Shown here piece by piece: positions 1-8,046 of a DNA stretch of 64,000 nt. The notes under the pieces are model-generated. The model was given only the letters and a program-made list of their open reading frames with translations, did not search any database and was not told the origin of the DNA. Positions within the stretch are counted from its first letter, which is position 1; the number at the start of each line of letters is the position of its first letter. The translations under genes were made by a program, and so were the position numbers. The stretch lies in contig BOKF01000038.1 of assembly GCA_016860845.1 (NCBI GenBank), positions 1 through 64,000 on the forward strand, written 5' to 3'. Source of the stretch: Chloroflexota bacterium (lineage in GTDB: Bacteria; Chloroflexota; Anaerolineae; 4572-78; J111).

Positions 1-2070
1 CCCCCCGAAACTTATGCCCAACTCAAAGACATTGCCGAGTTCTTCACCCGGCCCGATCAAAATCTGTATGGGGTGGCCATCTACACCCAGGCTGACTACG
101 ACGCCCTGACTATGGGTGTCCAGAACGCCCTCTTTAGCTGGGGCGGAGATTGGAGCGACTTTGATTACAATGCGACCGGTGCAGTCAACTCGCCGGAAGC
201 GGTTGAAGCGGTGCAGGCTTACCGTGACCTGTATGACTGCTGCCAGGCGCCCGGCCTGAGCAACGCCTTCTTTGTCGAAGTCAACGACGCTTTCATCGGT
301 GGGCAGGTGGCCATGGCTATGAACTACTTTGCCTTCTTCCCGGCCCTGGTCAACCCCGAAGTCAGCCCCTATGCTGAGCAGACCGGCTTCTTTGTCAACC
401 CCAAAGGCCCCGGCGGTGAGCAGTACGCCGCGCTTGGTGGTCAGGGCATGAGCATCATCTCCTACATCTCTGATGACCAGAAGGAAGCCGCCAAACACTT
501 CATCAAGTGGTTCGCCCAGGAAGAGGTCCAGCAAGAGTGGGCCAAACTGGGTGGTTACACTTGTAACATTAATGTGTTACAGTCTCAGGAGTTCCTGGAT
601 GCCGCTCCCTACAACGCGGCCTTTGCCGAGACGATGACCTTTGTCAAGGACTTCTGGAACATCCCGATCTACGGTGAGCTTCTCCGGGTCAGCCAGGCTG
701 AACTCGGCAGGTTCATCATCGAAGGCCAGGGTACCGCTCAGGAAACGATGGACGCCATCGCCGAACAACACCAACAAATCCTCCAGGATGCCGGCTACAT
801 TGTGGATATTGGGACCCCGCCTGAGGGGGTGACGGAGTTGAACATTCTGTGGGCACAGTGGGACCCGGCCGACTACCTGCAAACCCTGGCCGCTGACTAC
901 GAGGCCGAGTACGGCATCAAGGTCAATGTCATCCAGGAACCGTGGGGGTCGTTCCAGGACCTGTTCTTCACCGAGATGTCGGCACAGGGCACTTCTTACG
1001 ACATGGTGGTTGGCGACAGCCAGTGGCTGGGCCAGGCCTCCAGCCAGGGTCACTATGAAGATATGACCGAGTTTCTGACCTCGACCGGCATTGACCAGAC
1101 CGTTACCCCGGCCACGCTGCAATACTACGGCGAATTCCCGGCCGGTTCCGGCACCTACTGGGCTTACCCGACCGAAGGTGACGCCAACGGCTGGGCTTAT
1201 CGCAAGGACCTCTTTGAAGACCCCGCCGAACAGGAAGCCTTCAAGGCCGAGTACGGCTATGATCTGGCTCCCCCCGAAACTTATGCCCAACTCAAAGACA
1301 TTGCCGAGTTCTTCACCCGGCCCGATCAAAATCTGTATGGGGTGGCCATCTACACCCAGGCTGACTACGACGCCCTGACTATGGGTGTCCAGAACGTTCT
1401 CTTCAGTTGGGGTGGAAACTGGAGTGACACTAACAACAATCCTATGGGCGTCGTCAACTCGCCGGAAGCGGTTGAAGCGGTGCAGGCTTACCGTGACCTG
1501 TACGACTGCTGCCAGGCGCCCGGCCTGAGCAACGCCTTCTTTGTCGAAGTCAACGACGCTTTCATCGGTGGGCAGGTGGCCATGGCTATGAACTACTTTG
1601 CCTTCTTCCCAGCCCTGGTCAACCCCGAAGTCAGTCCCTATGCCGAGCAGACCGGCTTCTTCGTCAATCCCAAAGGCCCCGGCGGTGAGCAGTACGCCGC
1701 GCTCGGCGGTCAGGGCATGAGCATCATCTCCTACATCTCCGATGACCAGAAGGAAGCCGCCAAACACTTCATCAAGTGGTTCGCCCAGGGAAAGACTCAA
1801 CAAGAATGGGCCAAACTGGGTGGTTACACCTGCCACAGCCGGGTGTTGGCGTCTGCTGAATTTCAGAACGCCACTCCGTACAACCCGGCCTTTGCCGAGA
1901 CCATGACCTTTGTCAAGGACTTCTGGAACATTCCCATCTACGGCGAGCTTCTCCGGGTCAGCCAGGCTGAACTGGGCAGGTTCATCATCGAGGGCCAGGG
2001 TACCGCTCAGGAAACGATGGACGCCATCGCCGAACAACACCAACAAATCCTCCAGGATGCCGGTTATATT
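1..2070 (+). repeat. in-frame direct repeat, 1269-bp period
   Basis: Bases 1-801 and 1270-2070 are nearly identical. Differences concentrate in two patches: 121-189 against 1390-1458, and about 514-621 against 1783-1890. Outside the patches only scattered silent changes are seen. The upstream boundary is not in the window, so a third copy cannot be excluded. Confidence 0.9.
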
Positions 2071-2076
2071 AAGTAG
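1..2076 (+). CDS. tandemly duplicated ABC transporter solute-binding protein (5' partial)
   Basis: The frame is open from base 1, so the N-terminus and signal peptide lie outside the window. The polypeptide contains two family 1 extracellular solute-binding domains fused in frame: the first copy runs to about base 801, then a short linker, then the second copy starts with a mature-type N-terminus (NILWAQWDPADY, about base 841) without any signal peptide. Period is 423 codons. This is the extracytoplasmic binding component for the permeases and ATPases that follow. Such proteins are normally one domain of about 430 residues, so this one is at least double. Substrate is not evident; the isomerases downstream suggest a sugar or sugar derivative. 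A collapsed or chimeric assembly is the main alternative to a real fusion. Confidence 0.85.
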   Translation, partial: PPETYAQLKDIAEFFTRPDQNLYGVAIYTQADYDALTMGVQNALFSWGGDWSDFDYNATGAVNSPEAVEAVQAYRDLYDCCQAPGLSNAFFVEVNDAFIGGQVAMAMNYFAFFPALVNPEVSPYAEQTGFFVNPKGPGGEQYAALGGQGMSIISYISDDQKEAAKHFIKWFAQEEVQQEWAKLGGYTCNINVLQSQEFLDAAPYNAAFAETMTFVKDFWNIPIYGELLRVSQAELGRFIIEGQGTAQETMDAIAEQHQQILQDAGYIVDIGTPPEGVTELNILWAQWDPADYLQTLAADYEAEYGIKVNVIQEPWGSFQDLFFTEMSAQGTSYDMVVGDSQWLGQASSQGHYEDMTEFLTSTGIDQTVTPATLQYYGEFPAGSGTYWAYPTEGDANGWAYRKDLFEDPAEQEAFKAEYGYDLAPPETYAQLKDIAEFFTRPDQNLYGVAIYTQADYDALTMGVQNVLFSWGGNWSDTNNNPMGVVNSPEAVEAVQAYRDLYDCCQAPGLSNAFFVEVNDAFIGGQVAMAMNYFAFFPALVNPEVSPYAEQTGFFVNPKGPGGEQYAALGGQGMSIISYISDDQKEAAKHFIKWFAQGKTQQEWAKLGGYTCHSRVLASAEFQNATPYNPAFAETMTFVKDFWNIPIYGELLRVSQAELGRFIIEGQGTAQETMDAIAEQHQQILQDAGYIK

Positions 2077-2090
2077 TCTGTCAAAATTTT

Positions 2091-2120
2091 AGGGAGGCGG
2101 CGTAAAGCCCCTCCCTTTTT
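2091..2120 (+). terminator. intra-operon rho-independent terminator
   Basis: AGGGAGG and GGC pair with GCC and CCTCCCT around a GTAAA loop, with one bulged C, followed by a T run. It sits 15 bases after the binding-protein stop and before the first permease. In ABC operons such a site usually lowers permease expression relative to the binding protein. Confidence 0.7.
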
Positions 2121-2140
2121 GTGAACGGATGTAATCTCAA

Positions 2141-2177
2141 GGCAGTAGGGGCAAGTCGCTGACTTACCCCTACTGCC
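2141..2177. repeat. near-perfect inverted repeat
   Basis: Two 17-base arms (GGCAGTAGGGG...) with one mismatch and a 3-base GCT loop lie between the terminator and the permease start. No T run follows. It resembles a dispersed palindrome rather than a terminator; the hairpin at 39347-39397 is of the same general kind. Confidence 0.6.
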
Positions 2178-2198
2178 CGAACACGGAAAGGCAGGATA

Positions 2199-3170
2199 AT
2201 GTCAACAGCAGTCAAAACGCAAGGCGAACGGTCCGCCGTTAAGCGCGGCACCCAACCCCAGCGCCAGCGCGGTCTAAGCGATCAAGCCATCCGTAACTGG
2301 TTCATCTGGCCGACGATGATTCTCTTGATTGCGATAAACGTTTTTCCTCTCATCTACAGCCTGTACCTTAGCTTCACCAACTATTCCGCCATTAAAAAAA
2401 GCCCGCCGACCTGGATTGCTTTTGATAACTTTGCCCGTGTCCTAGGCGATGAAAAAATGTGGTTCTATTTCTCGACGACCGGCAAGTATGTCCTCATCAC
2501 CGTGGCCTTGCAGTTATTGTTGGGTTTTGTTTTGGCTCTCCTGGTCCGGGAAAAGTTTTTTGGCAGCGGGATTATTACTACCCTCATCCTGGTGCCGATG
2601 ATGCTGTCGCCGGTCGTAGCCGGTCTGTTTTGGAAATTGATGTATAATCCTTCGTTCGGCTACCTCAACACCCTGTTAGGGTTTGAAAGCGCCAGATTAG
2701 CGCCGGACTGGCTCGCCAGCCGCTGGGCCGGCAAACCTGTACCTGGGTTGGCCTTATGGGCCGTGATGATGGTAGATATCTGGATGTGGACACCTTTTGT
2801 GATGCTGCTCATCCTCTCCGGGCTAAAAGCCATCCCTGACTACCTGTACGAGGCGGCGGCCATTGATCGCGCCAGTTCCTGGTTTCAGTTCCGGCGGATT
2901 ACCTTACCCCAGGTAGCCCCCCTGGTGCTAATTGCGCTGCTCTTCCGAACGATTGAAGCCTTCCAAAAATCATTTGACTTGGTTATGGGTCTCACCGGAG
3001 GTGGCCCCGGCGAACAGACGGAATTGGTAGCTGTCAACATCTACCGGCAGGCCTTCCAGGGGCAGTGGCAAACCGGCCGCGCCAGTGCGGTGGCCTATAT
3101 GGTACTGATTATTGTGATTGCGGTAAGCAACCTCTACATTAGAAATCTCAACCGGATGAAAGGAAGCTGA
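2199..3170 (+). CDS. carbohydrate ABC transporter permease, MalF/UgpA type
   Basis: This 323-residue inner-membrane protein is one half of the transport channel. It has a cytoplasmic N-terminal extension rich in Arg/Gln, a first membrane segment at about residues 36-58, and further segments at about 95-120, 125-150, 185-205, 245-265 and 295-315. The EAA loop that contacts the ATPase is seen as YLYEAAAIDRASSWFQFRRI near residues 214-233. ATG at 2199 follows the purine-rich AAAGGCAGG. It is followed after 3 bases by the second permease, so the two are translationally close and form a heterodimer. Confidence 0.9.
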   Translation: MSTAVKTQGERSAVKRGTQPQRQRGLSDQAIRNWFIWPTMILLIAINVFPLIYSLYLSFTNYSAIKKSPPTWIAFDNFARVLGDEKMWFYFSTTGKYVLITVALQLLLGFVLALLVREKFFGSGIITTLILVPMMLSPVVAGLFWKLMYNPSFGYLNTLLGFESARLAPDWLASRWAGKPVPGLALWAVMMVDIWMWTPFVMLLILSGLKAIPDYLYEAAAIDRASSWFQFRRITLPQVAPLVLIALLFRTIEAFQKSFDLVMGLTGGGPGEQTELVAVNIYRQAFQGQWQTGRASAVAYMVLIIVIAVSNLYIRNLNRMKGS

Positions 3171-3173
3171 GCG

Positions 3174-4172
3174 ATGTCAGCCTTTACTGAAACGGGACCC
3201 AGCGTTCCGGTTACCGAAAGTATCCGGGTTGACAAGGTCAGCCCCCGGGCCAGATTATCCAAGAATCTGCGGGCGATATTGGTGGTTATCGTTGCCCTTA
3301 TCGGCCTGGTGCCAGTGTTGATTATGGGGTTGACCGCTTTCAAATCTCGCGCCGACGTTGTGGCTGTGCCGCCCCGGTTTATTTTCCAGCCCACGCTGGA
3401 AGGGGTTGTTTTTCTATTGACAGAGCGGTCCAATTTAACTGGCAAGAGATTGGAAGAGGCCAAAAAGAATATTGACAACCTGGGCCTTTTCGAACGGGTG
3501 GCCCTGCAAAACGGTCAGATTGTGAATGGCCCCAGCGACTTTGTAATGCGTTTACGAAACTCGTTGATTATCGCCGGCGGCTCTACCATTGCCTCGGTCA
3601 TACTGGGCGTGTTTGCCGCCTATGCCTTCAGCCGTTTTAATATGCCCGGCAAGGATGACCTGCTCTTTTTTATTCTAAGTACCCGCATGTTACCGGCGGT
3701 GGTCGTTACCATTCCCCTCTTTTTGATGTACCGCCAGTTAGGTCTGCACGACACCCACCTGGGGATGATCCTGTTGTACACCGTATTTAACCTGTCGCTG
3801 ACCGTCTGGCTGCTCAAAGGCTTTATTGACGAAATCCCCAAAGAATATGAAGAAGCCGCCCTGGTTGACGGCTATTCCCGTCTCCAGGCGTTTTTCAAAA
3901 TTGTATTGCCCCAGGCGGCTACCGGTATTGCCGCAACGACGGTCTTTGCCCTGATTTTTGCCTGGAATGAGTACGCCTTTGCCTTAATGCTCACCAGCCA
4001 GGACGCCCGGACCGCCCCGCCGGCCATTGCCACGATGCAGGGCCGTGGCGGGATCGAGTGGTCGGCCATCGCCGCCGGCTCACTGGTTTTCCTGATCCCG
4101 GTCGTCATCGTCACCTTCGCCCTGCGCAAACACCTCTTGCGCGGGGTGACATTTGGGGCCATCCGCCAGTAA
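3174..4172 (+). CDS. carbohydrate ABC transporter permease, MalG/UgpB-partner type
   Basis: A 332-residue membrane permease with the MalG-type EAA loop (EYEEAALVDGYSRLQAF, near residues 223-239). Membrane segments are visible at about 35-57, 125-150, 160-180, 190-212, 255-275 and 300-320. It has a long soluble stretch between segments 1 and 2 (about residues 65-120) with charged residues, longer than in many MalG proteins. The ATG lies 3 bases after the preceding stop, with GGAAG as ribosome binding site. It pairs with the upstream permease. Confidence 0.9.
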   Translation: MSAFTETGPSVPVTESIRVDKVSPRARLSKNLRAILVVIVALIGLVPVLIMGLTAFKSRADVVAVPPRFIFQPTLEGVVFLLTERSNLTGKRLEEAKKNIDNLGLFERVALQNGQIVNGPSDFVMRLRNSLIIAGGSTIASVILGVFAAYAFSRFNMPGKDDLLFFILSTRMLPAVVVTIPLFLMYRQLGLHDTHLGMILLYTVFNLSLTVWLLKGFIDEIPKEYEEAALVDGYSRLQAFFKIVLPQAATGIAATTVFALIFAWNEYAFALMLTSQDARTAPPAIATMQGRGGIEWSAIAAGSLVFLIPVVIVTFALRKHLLRGVTFGAIRQ

Positions 4173-4173
4173 A

Positions 4174-4257
4174 AGCAGCAGGGGAGCGAAGGAGCAGGGG
4201 TGCAGGGGAGCGGCTGAATCTAAATCCTCACTTCCTACTTCTTACTCCTTACTCCCG
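4174..4257. repeat. heptad-repeat tract between permease and ATPase genes
   Basis: The 115-base spacer holds a 5' tract of imperfect G/A-rich 7-mers (GGAGCNN type) at 4174-4214 and a 3' tract of C/T-rich 7-mers (CTTACTC type) at 4226-4257. The two arms are only partly complementary. No terminator or promoter is obvious. Confidence 0.6.
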
Positions 4258-4287
4258 GAATACCTTAAACACACTATTGGATAAATT

Positions 4288-5379
4288 ATGGCTACAATCG
4301 AACTCCGGCAAGTTGAAAAAAAATTCGGCGATGTTTACGCCGTTAAACCGATGGATTTAACCATTAACACGGGTGAATTTGTCGTGCTGCTCGGCCCTTC
4401 GGGCTGCGGCAAGACAACCACCCTGCGCATGATTTCCGGCCTGGAAACGGTCAGTGGCGGCCAGATTTACCTGGATGGCCGGCAGGTCACCTGGCTGTCA
4501 CCCGCCGACCGTGATATTGCCTTTGTCTTTCAATTTTTTGCCCTCTATCCCCACTTAACCACCCGCGAGAATATTGCTTTTCCTTTACAAGCAGAGGGGG
4601 CTTCCAAAGAAACCGTTGAAAAACGGGTCAAAGAAGTGGTTGACTTGCTGCAAATCAGGCATCTGCTGGATATGCGGCCCGGCAAACTCAGCGGCGGCGA
4701 CAAGCAGCGTGTTGCCCTGGCCCGCGCTTTGGTCCGGCGGCCAGCCGCCTTTCTGATGGATGAGCCGCTCGGCGCGCTCGACGCCGACTTCCGTGAAAGT
4801 ATGCGGGCTGAAATCAAAAAACTTCATATCAACCAGAATGCGACCACGGTGTATGTCACTCATGACCAGATTGAAGCGATGGCCATGAGCGACCGCATTG
4901 TGGTCATGTCTAACGCCGAAGTGCAGCAGGTCGGCACCCCGGCCCAGGTTTACTATGACCCGGCTAATCTGTTTGTGGCTCGTTTTATTGGCAGCCCTGG
5001 CATGAACCTGGTAACCGGACACTACGCCGATGGTATCGTCAATTTGCCTGGCTCAAACAAATATGCGGCTGCCTCAGAATGGCGCGGCCCGCTGCAAGAA
5101 GCGCGCAACGGCAAAGACCTGGTAATTGTCGGCTTTCGCCCCGAAGCTGCCCAAATCAAGCCCGATGGCATGCTGGTGGGGGAAGTTTACGCCTCGGAAC
5201 TTTATGGAGCGCATACCTTGCTCCACGTCAATCTGCAAGATGAAATCGTCCATATCCGCACCGACCGTTTGACTCGCTATCCGATTGGGACTCAGGTTCG
5301 CTTTGACCTCGACCCGGAGATGGTGCGATTCTTCAACCCGGCCACCGAACGGGCGCTGCTACGAAAGGGTATCTCATGA
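4288..5379 (+). CDS. sugar ABC transporter ATP-binding protein 1 (MalK/UgpC family)
   Basis: 363-residue cytoplasmic ATPase. Walker A GPSGCGKT is at residues 36-43, the Q-loop is VFQFFALYPH (near 79), the signature is LSGGDKQR (Asp in place of the usual Gln), Walker B is FLMDEPLGALD and the H-loop is VTHDQIEAM. The C-terminal third (about 240-360) is a MalK-type regulatory OB/TOBE region. The stop overlaps the start of a second ATPase by 4 bases (ATGA), which implies coupled translation and a heterodimeric ATPase. Family function: ATP hydrolysis driving import through the two permeases. Confidence 0.92.
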   Translation: MATIELRQVEKKFGDVYAVKPMDLTINTGEFVVLLGPSGCGKTTTLRMISGLETVSGGQIYLDGRQVTWLSPADRDIAFVFQFFALYPHLTTRENIAFPLQAEGASKETVEKRVKEVVDLLQIRHLLDMRPGKLSGGDKQRVALARALVRRPAAFLMDEPLGALDADFRESMRAEIKKLHINQNATTVYVTHDQIEAMAMSDRIVVMSNAEVQQVGTPAQVYYDPANLFVARFIGSPGMNLVTGHYADGIVNLPGSNKYAAASEWRGPLQEARNGKDLVIVGFRPEAAQIKPDGMLVGEVYASELYGAHTLLHVNLQDEIVHIRTDRLTRYPIGTQVRFDLDPEMVRFFNPATERALLRKGIS

Positions 5380-6467
5380 GTGATGTAACTTTACAGCATA
5401 TTACCAAGCGCTTTGGGGCAATTACGGCGCTCAAGGATATCTCTTTCTCCATCAAAGACGGGGAGTTTTTTGTACTGCTTGGTCCTACCGGCGCTGGCAA
5501 AACCACCACCTTGCGGATCATTGCCGGGCTGGAAAAGCAGGATCAGGGCCAGGTCAGCTTTGATGGCGAAGTCATTGATCACCTCACCCCCGCCGACCGC
5601 GATATTGCTTTTGTCTTTCAACAGTACTCGCTCTATCCAACTATGTCAGTTTACGACAACCTGGCCTTTCCACTGCGCTCCCCCCTGCGGCACACGCCCG
5701 AGCCGGAAATCCGCACGCGCGTGGAAGCTACCGCCGAAAAGCTGCGCATCAGCCACTTGCTGCAACGCAAAACCGCCCGCCTTTCGGGTGGCGAGATGCA
5801 GCGCGTCTCGATTGGCCGGGCCATTGTCCGCAATCCGCGCATCTTCCTGATGGATGAGCCGCTGTCGAACCTCGACGCCAAGCTGCGCGAGGCGCTGCGG
5901 GTCGAATTGCAGCACCTGCAAAAAACCGAAGGCAGTACTACCCTCTTTGTAACCCACGATCAGGTTGAAGCCCTGACCATGGCCGATCAAATCGCGGTTT
6001 TGCGCGAGGGGAAGATTGTCCAGATTGGCAGCCCCACCGATATCTACGACCGGCCGGCGACGATGTTTGTGGCCCAGCTCGTGGGCAGTCCCAGCATTAA
6101 CCTGTTCAAGGCCAGCCACCAGAATGGGACGCTCCATGTCGAAGATAGTTCCATCCAATTTTCGTTGGGTGTACAGGCGGCTGATTTGCCGGCTACCTTT
6201 ATTTTGGGCATCCGCCCTGAAGATGTTCAACCCGACCCCAACGGCGATTTCACCGGCCAGATCACCTTGATCGAGCCGTTGGGAGTGGAAACGATTCTAC
6301 ACATCAAAGCGGGCGAGCAAACTTTACTCAGCAATGTCTCCGGGATGGCCAATTGGCGCATTGGCGATACAATCCGCGTTAACATCGCCCGTGAGCGGCT
6401 GCACTATTTTGACCCGGACCGGCAAACTCGCATCGCCGTACCCGAAGCCTTACAGGCCCAGGTTTAG
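5376..6467 (+). CDS. sugar ABC transporter ATP-binding protein 2 (MalK/UgpC family)
   Basis: Also 363 residues. Walker A GPTGAGKT is at residues 36-43, the signature is LSGGEMQR, Walker B is FLMDEPLSNLD and the H-loop is VTHDQVEAL, with a C-terminal TOBE region. Both this and the first ATPase keep the catalytic residues, so either site could hydrolyse ATP. Having two different ATPases in one operon is unusual for this family (most use one homodimer); the glycerol importer GlpSTPQUV of rhizobia is a known two-ATPase example, but I cannot assign glycerol as substrate here. Confidence 0.92.
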   Translation: MSDVTLQHITKRFGAITALKDISFSIKDGEFFVLLGPTGAGKTTTLRIIAGLEKQDQGQVSFDGEVIDHLTPADRDIAFVFQQYSLYPTMSVYDNLAFPLRSPLRHTPEPEIRTRVEATAEKLRISHLLQRKTARLSGGEMQRVSIGRAIVRNPRIFLMDEPLSNLDAKLREALRVELQHLQKTEGSTTLFVTHDQVEALTMADQIAVLREGKIVQIGSPTDIYDRPATMFVAQLVGSPSINLFKASHQNGTLHVEDSSIQFSLGVQAADLPATFILGIRPEDVQPDPNGDFTGQITLIEPLGVETILHIKAGEQTLLSNVSGMANWRIGDTIRVNIARERLHYFDPDRQTRIAVPEALQAQV

Positions 6468-6497
6468 GTGGCTACGATTTTTTGTTAGAGGAAACCT

Positions 6498-6959
6498 ATG
6501 AAAAAACGACGTCTCCATGTGCCCATCGGCCTGCCCATCTCAGTGGTGGTACTCTTGATTCTGGGCGCGGTGGCCAACCCCATTATCAGGTCAATTTTTA
6601 CCGAACAACAGCTCAGCACCAATGTCATCCTCTCGGCTATCCCCTTTGTCTGCATTTTCGCGGCCATTGTACTGGCTTTTATCACCCTGGTGGCCTTTGT
6701 GGCCAGTCTGCTCAACCACAACATCCCCGGCGAGGTTTATCGTCCCATCGAGCTAACCCTCATTGGCGGTATTGTGCTGGGTGTCCTGGGCATGTTCCAA
6801 CCCTGGTCCTTCATGGCTTACCGGGTCGGCTTCTTTGTGCTTCTCTTTTCCACGCTTGGCTTCATTTTGTGGAGCCACGTCATCCCCAAAGGAGTTCAGC
6901 ACAGCGAGGATGTCGGCGGCGTCTCGATCAGCGAATTTGAGCAAGGTCACAGCGGTTGA
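6498..6959 (+). CDS. small four-helix membrane protein of the transporter operon
   Basis: 153 residues, no family recognised. Four hydrophobic segments lie at about residues 10-28, 40-70, 83-102 and 106-128, followed by a polar tail of about 20 residues. ATG at 6498 follows GAGG at good spacing, 30 bases after the second ATPase. Position suggests an accessory membrane subunit of the importer; small membrane proteins accompany some two-ATPase importers, but homology is not shown here. Confidence 0.7.
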   Translation: MKKRRLHVPIGLPISVVVLLILGAVANPIIRSIFTEQQLSTNVILSAIPFVCIFAAIVLAFITLVAFVASLLNHNIPGEVYRPIELTLIGGIVLGVLGMFQPWSFMAYRVGFFVLLFSTLGFILWSHVIPKGVQHSEDVGGVSISEFEQGHSG

Positions 6960-6998
6960 GCAGTTTCTTTCAATGGATATTGACCGAGAGGTGGTAGA

Positions 6999-7061
6999 AC
7001 GTAAAACGTATTACGTCAAAGTTTAGCCTTCAATCATTACGCTTTACGTTTTACGCATTAC
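6999..7061. repeat. heptad-repeat hairpin (ACGTAAA type)
   Basis: The 5' arm is three 7-mers of type ACGTANN; the 3' arm is four 7-mers of type TTTACGC/ATTACGC. The arms are complementary across about 22 bases. It fills the spacer before the sugar isomerase gene. Confidence 0.75.
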
Positions 7062-7103
7062 CCATCCTATCATTATTTCTTACATACCCTAGCGGAGGTT
7101 AAT

Positions 7104-7952
7104 ATGAAATTCGGTGTCAACACCTGGGTCTGGACTGCACCTTTAACCACCCAGGAACTAAAAACTCTGGCCCCTCACATTAAAGAGGGCGGTTTTGATT
7201 GGATCGAGTTGCCTGTCGAAAGCATTGACGACTATGATCCTGTCGAAGCGGGAGCTATTATCCGCGACTGCGGCTTGGGGGCCAGCATTTGCGCGGCGAT
7301 GGGACCGGACCGCGATCTGATCCATGAGGACAAGGCCATCCAGGAGAATGGAGTGGCTTACCTGCGCCAGTGCCTCGACATTGCTCAAGCCGTCGGGGCG
7401 ACCAACTTGGTCGGGCCGCTCTACTCAGCCGTGGGCCGCACCTGGCAGTCAACTGCCGACGAGCGAGCGCGTGATCTGGACCTGCTGGTTTCGTATCTGC
7501 GCCCGCTGGCCGACTACGCCGCCGACCGCGGCGTCACGATGTGCGTCGAGCCGCTGAACCGCTTCGAGACCAGTTTTATCAACCTGGCCCGCCAGGTGAT
7601 TGAGGTCGTGGAGCGGGTAGACAAACCCGCCTGCCAGATCATGCTTGACACTTTCCACATGAATATTGAAGAATCATCCCTCGGCGACGCCATTCGCTCG
7701 GTTGGCTCCCGCCTGCGCCACTTCCACTCCTGCGAAAATGATCGCAGCGCGCCCGGCGCGGGCCACGTCCCCTGGAACGAGGTCGCTCAGGCCCTAAAAG
7801 ATATTAACTACGATGGCCCCGTTGTGATCGAGTCCTTCACCCCCAAAGTCAAAAGCATCGCCCGCGCCGCCGCCATCTGGCGTCCTCTGGCCGAAAGCCC
7901 CGACGCCCTGGCCTTCAACGGGCTGGCGTTTTTGAAGCAACTACTGAAATAA
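7104..7952 (+). CDS. sugar 3-epimerase, xylose-isomerase-like TIM barrel (DTE family)
   Basis: 282 residues, typical length for the D-tagatose/D-psicose 3-epimerase family. Family motifs in order are VEPLNRFET (metal-binding Glu), MLDTFHMNIEE (metal Asp), HFHSCENDRSAPGAGHVPW (metal His and substrate Arg) and VIESF (metal Glu). Known members epimerise free ketoses at C3 with Mn or Co. ATG follows the ribosome binding site GCGGAGG. Placed next to a sugar importer, it probably acts on the imported sugar. Exact substrate (ketohexose, ketopentose or a tetrulose) cannot be read from sequence. Confidence 0.85.
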   Translation: MKFGVNTWVWTAPLTTQELKTLAPHIKEGGFDWIELPVESIDDYDPVEAGAIIRDCGLGASICAAMGPDRDLIHEDKAIQENGVAYLRQCLDIAQAVGATNLVGPLYSAVGRTWQSTADERARDLDLLVSYLRPLADYAADRGVTMCVEPLNRFETSFINLARQVIEVVERVDKPACQIMLDTFHMNIEESSLGDAIRSVGSRLRHFHSCENDRSAPGAGHVPWNEVAQALKDINYDGPVVIESFTPKVKSIARAAAIWRPLAESPDALAFNGLAFLKQLLK

Positions 7953-8035
7953 GGTAGTAGGTAGTAAGGAGCAGGTAGTAGGGCAGAAGAAGTAATTCCC
8001 CTACTACTTACTACCTACTACCTACTCCCTGCCCC
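7953..8035. repeat. heptad-repeat hairpin (GGTAGTA / CTACTAC)
   Basis: Begins on the base after the epimerase stop and ends 12 bases before the next ATG, just ahead of CAGGAGG. The 5' arm is 7-mers of type GGTAGTA, the 3' arm 7-mers of type CTACTAC/TTACTAC, with complementary arms and a short AT-rich loop. Confidence 0.8.
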
Positions 8036-8046
8036 AGGAGGCAAAG

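Noticed and set aside
577..2046. A 489-codon open frame on the minus strand opposite the binding protein
   Set aside because: It mirrors the codon bias of the plus-strand gene, repeats with the duplication, has no ribosome binding site and no recognisable domain.
5391..6230. Minus-strand frames opposite the second ATPase gene
   Set aside because: Shadows of a well-supported gene, without ribosome binding sites or domains.
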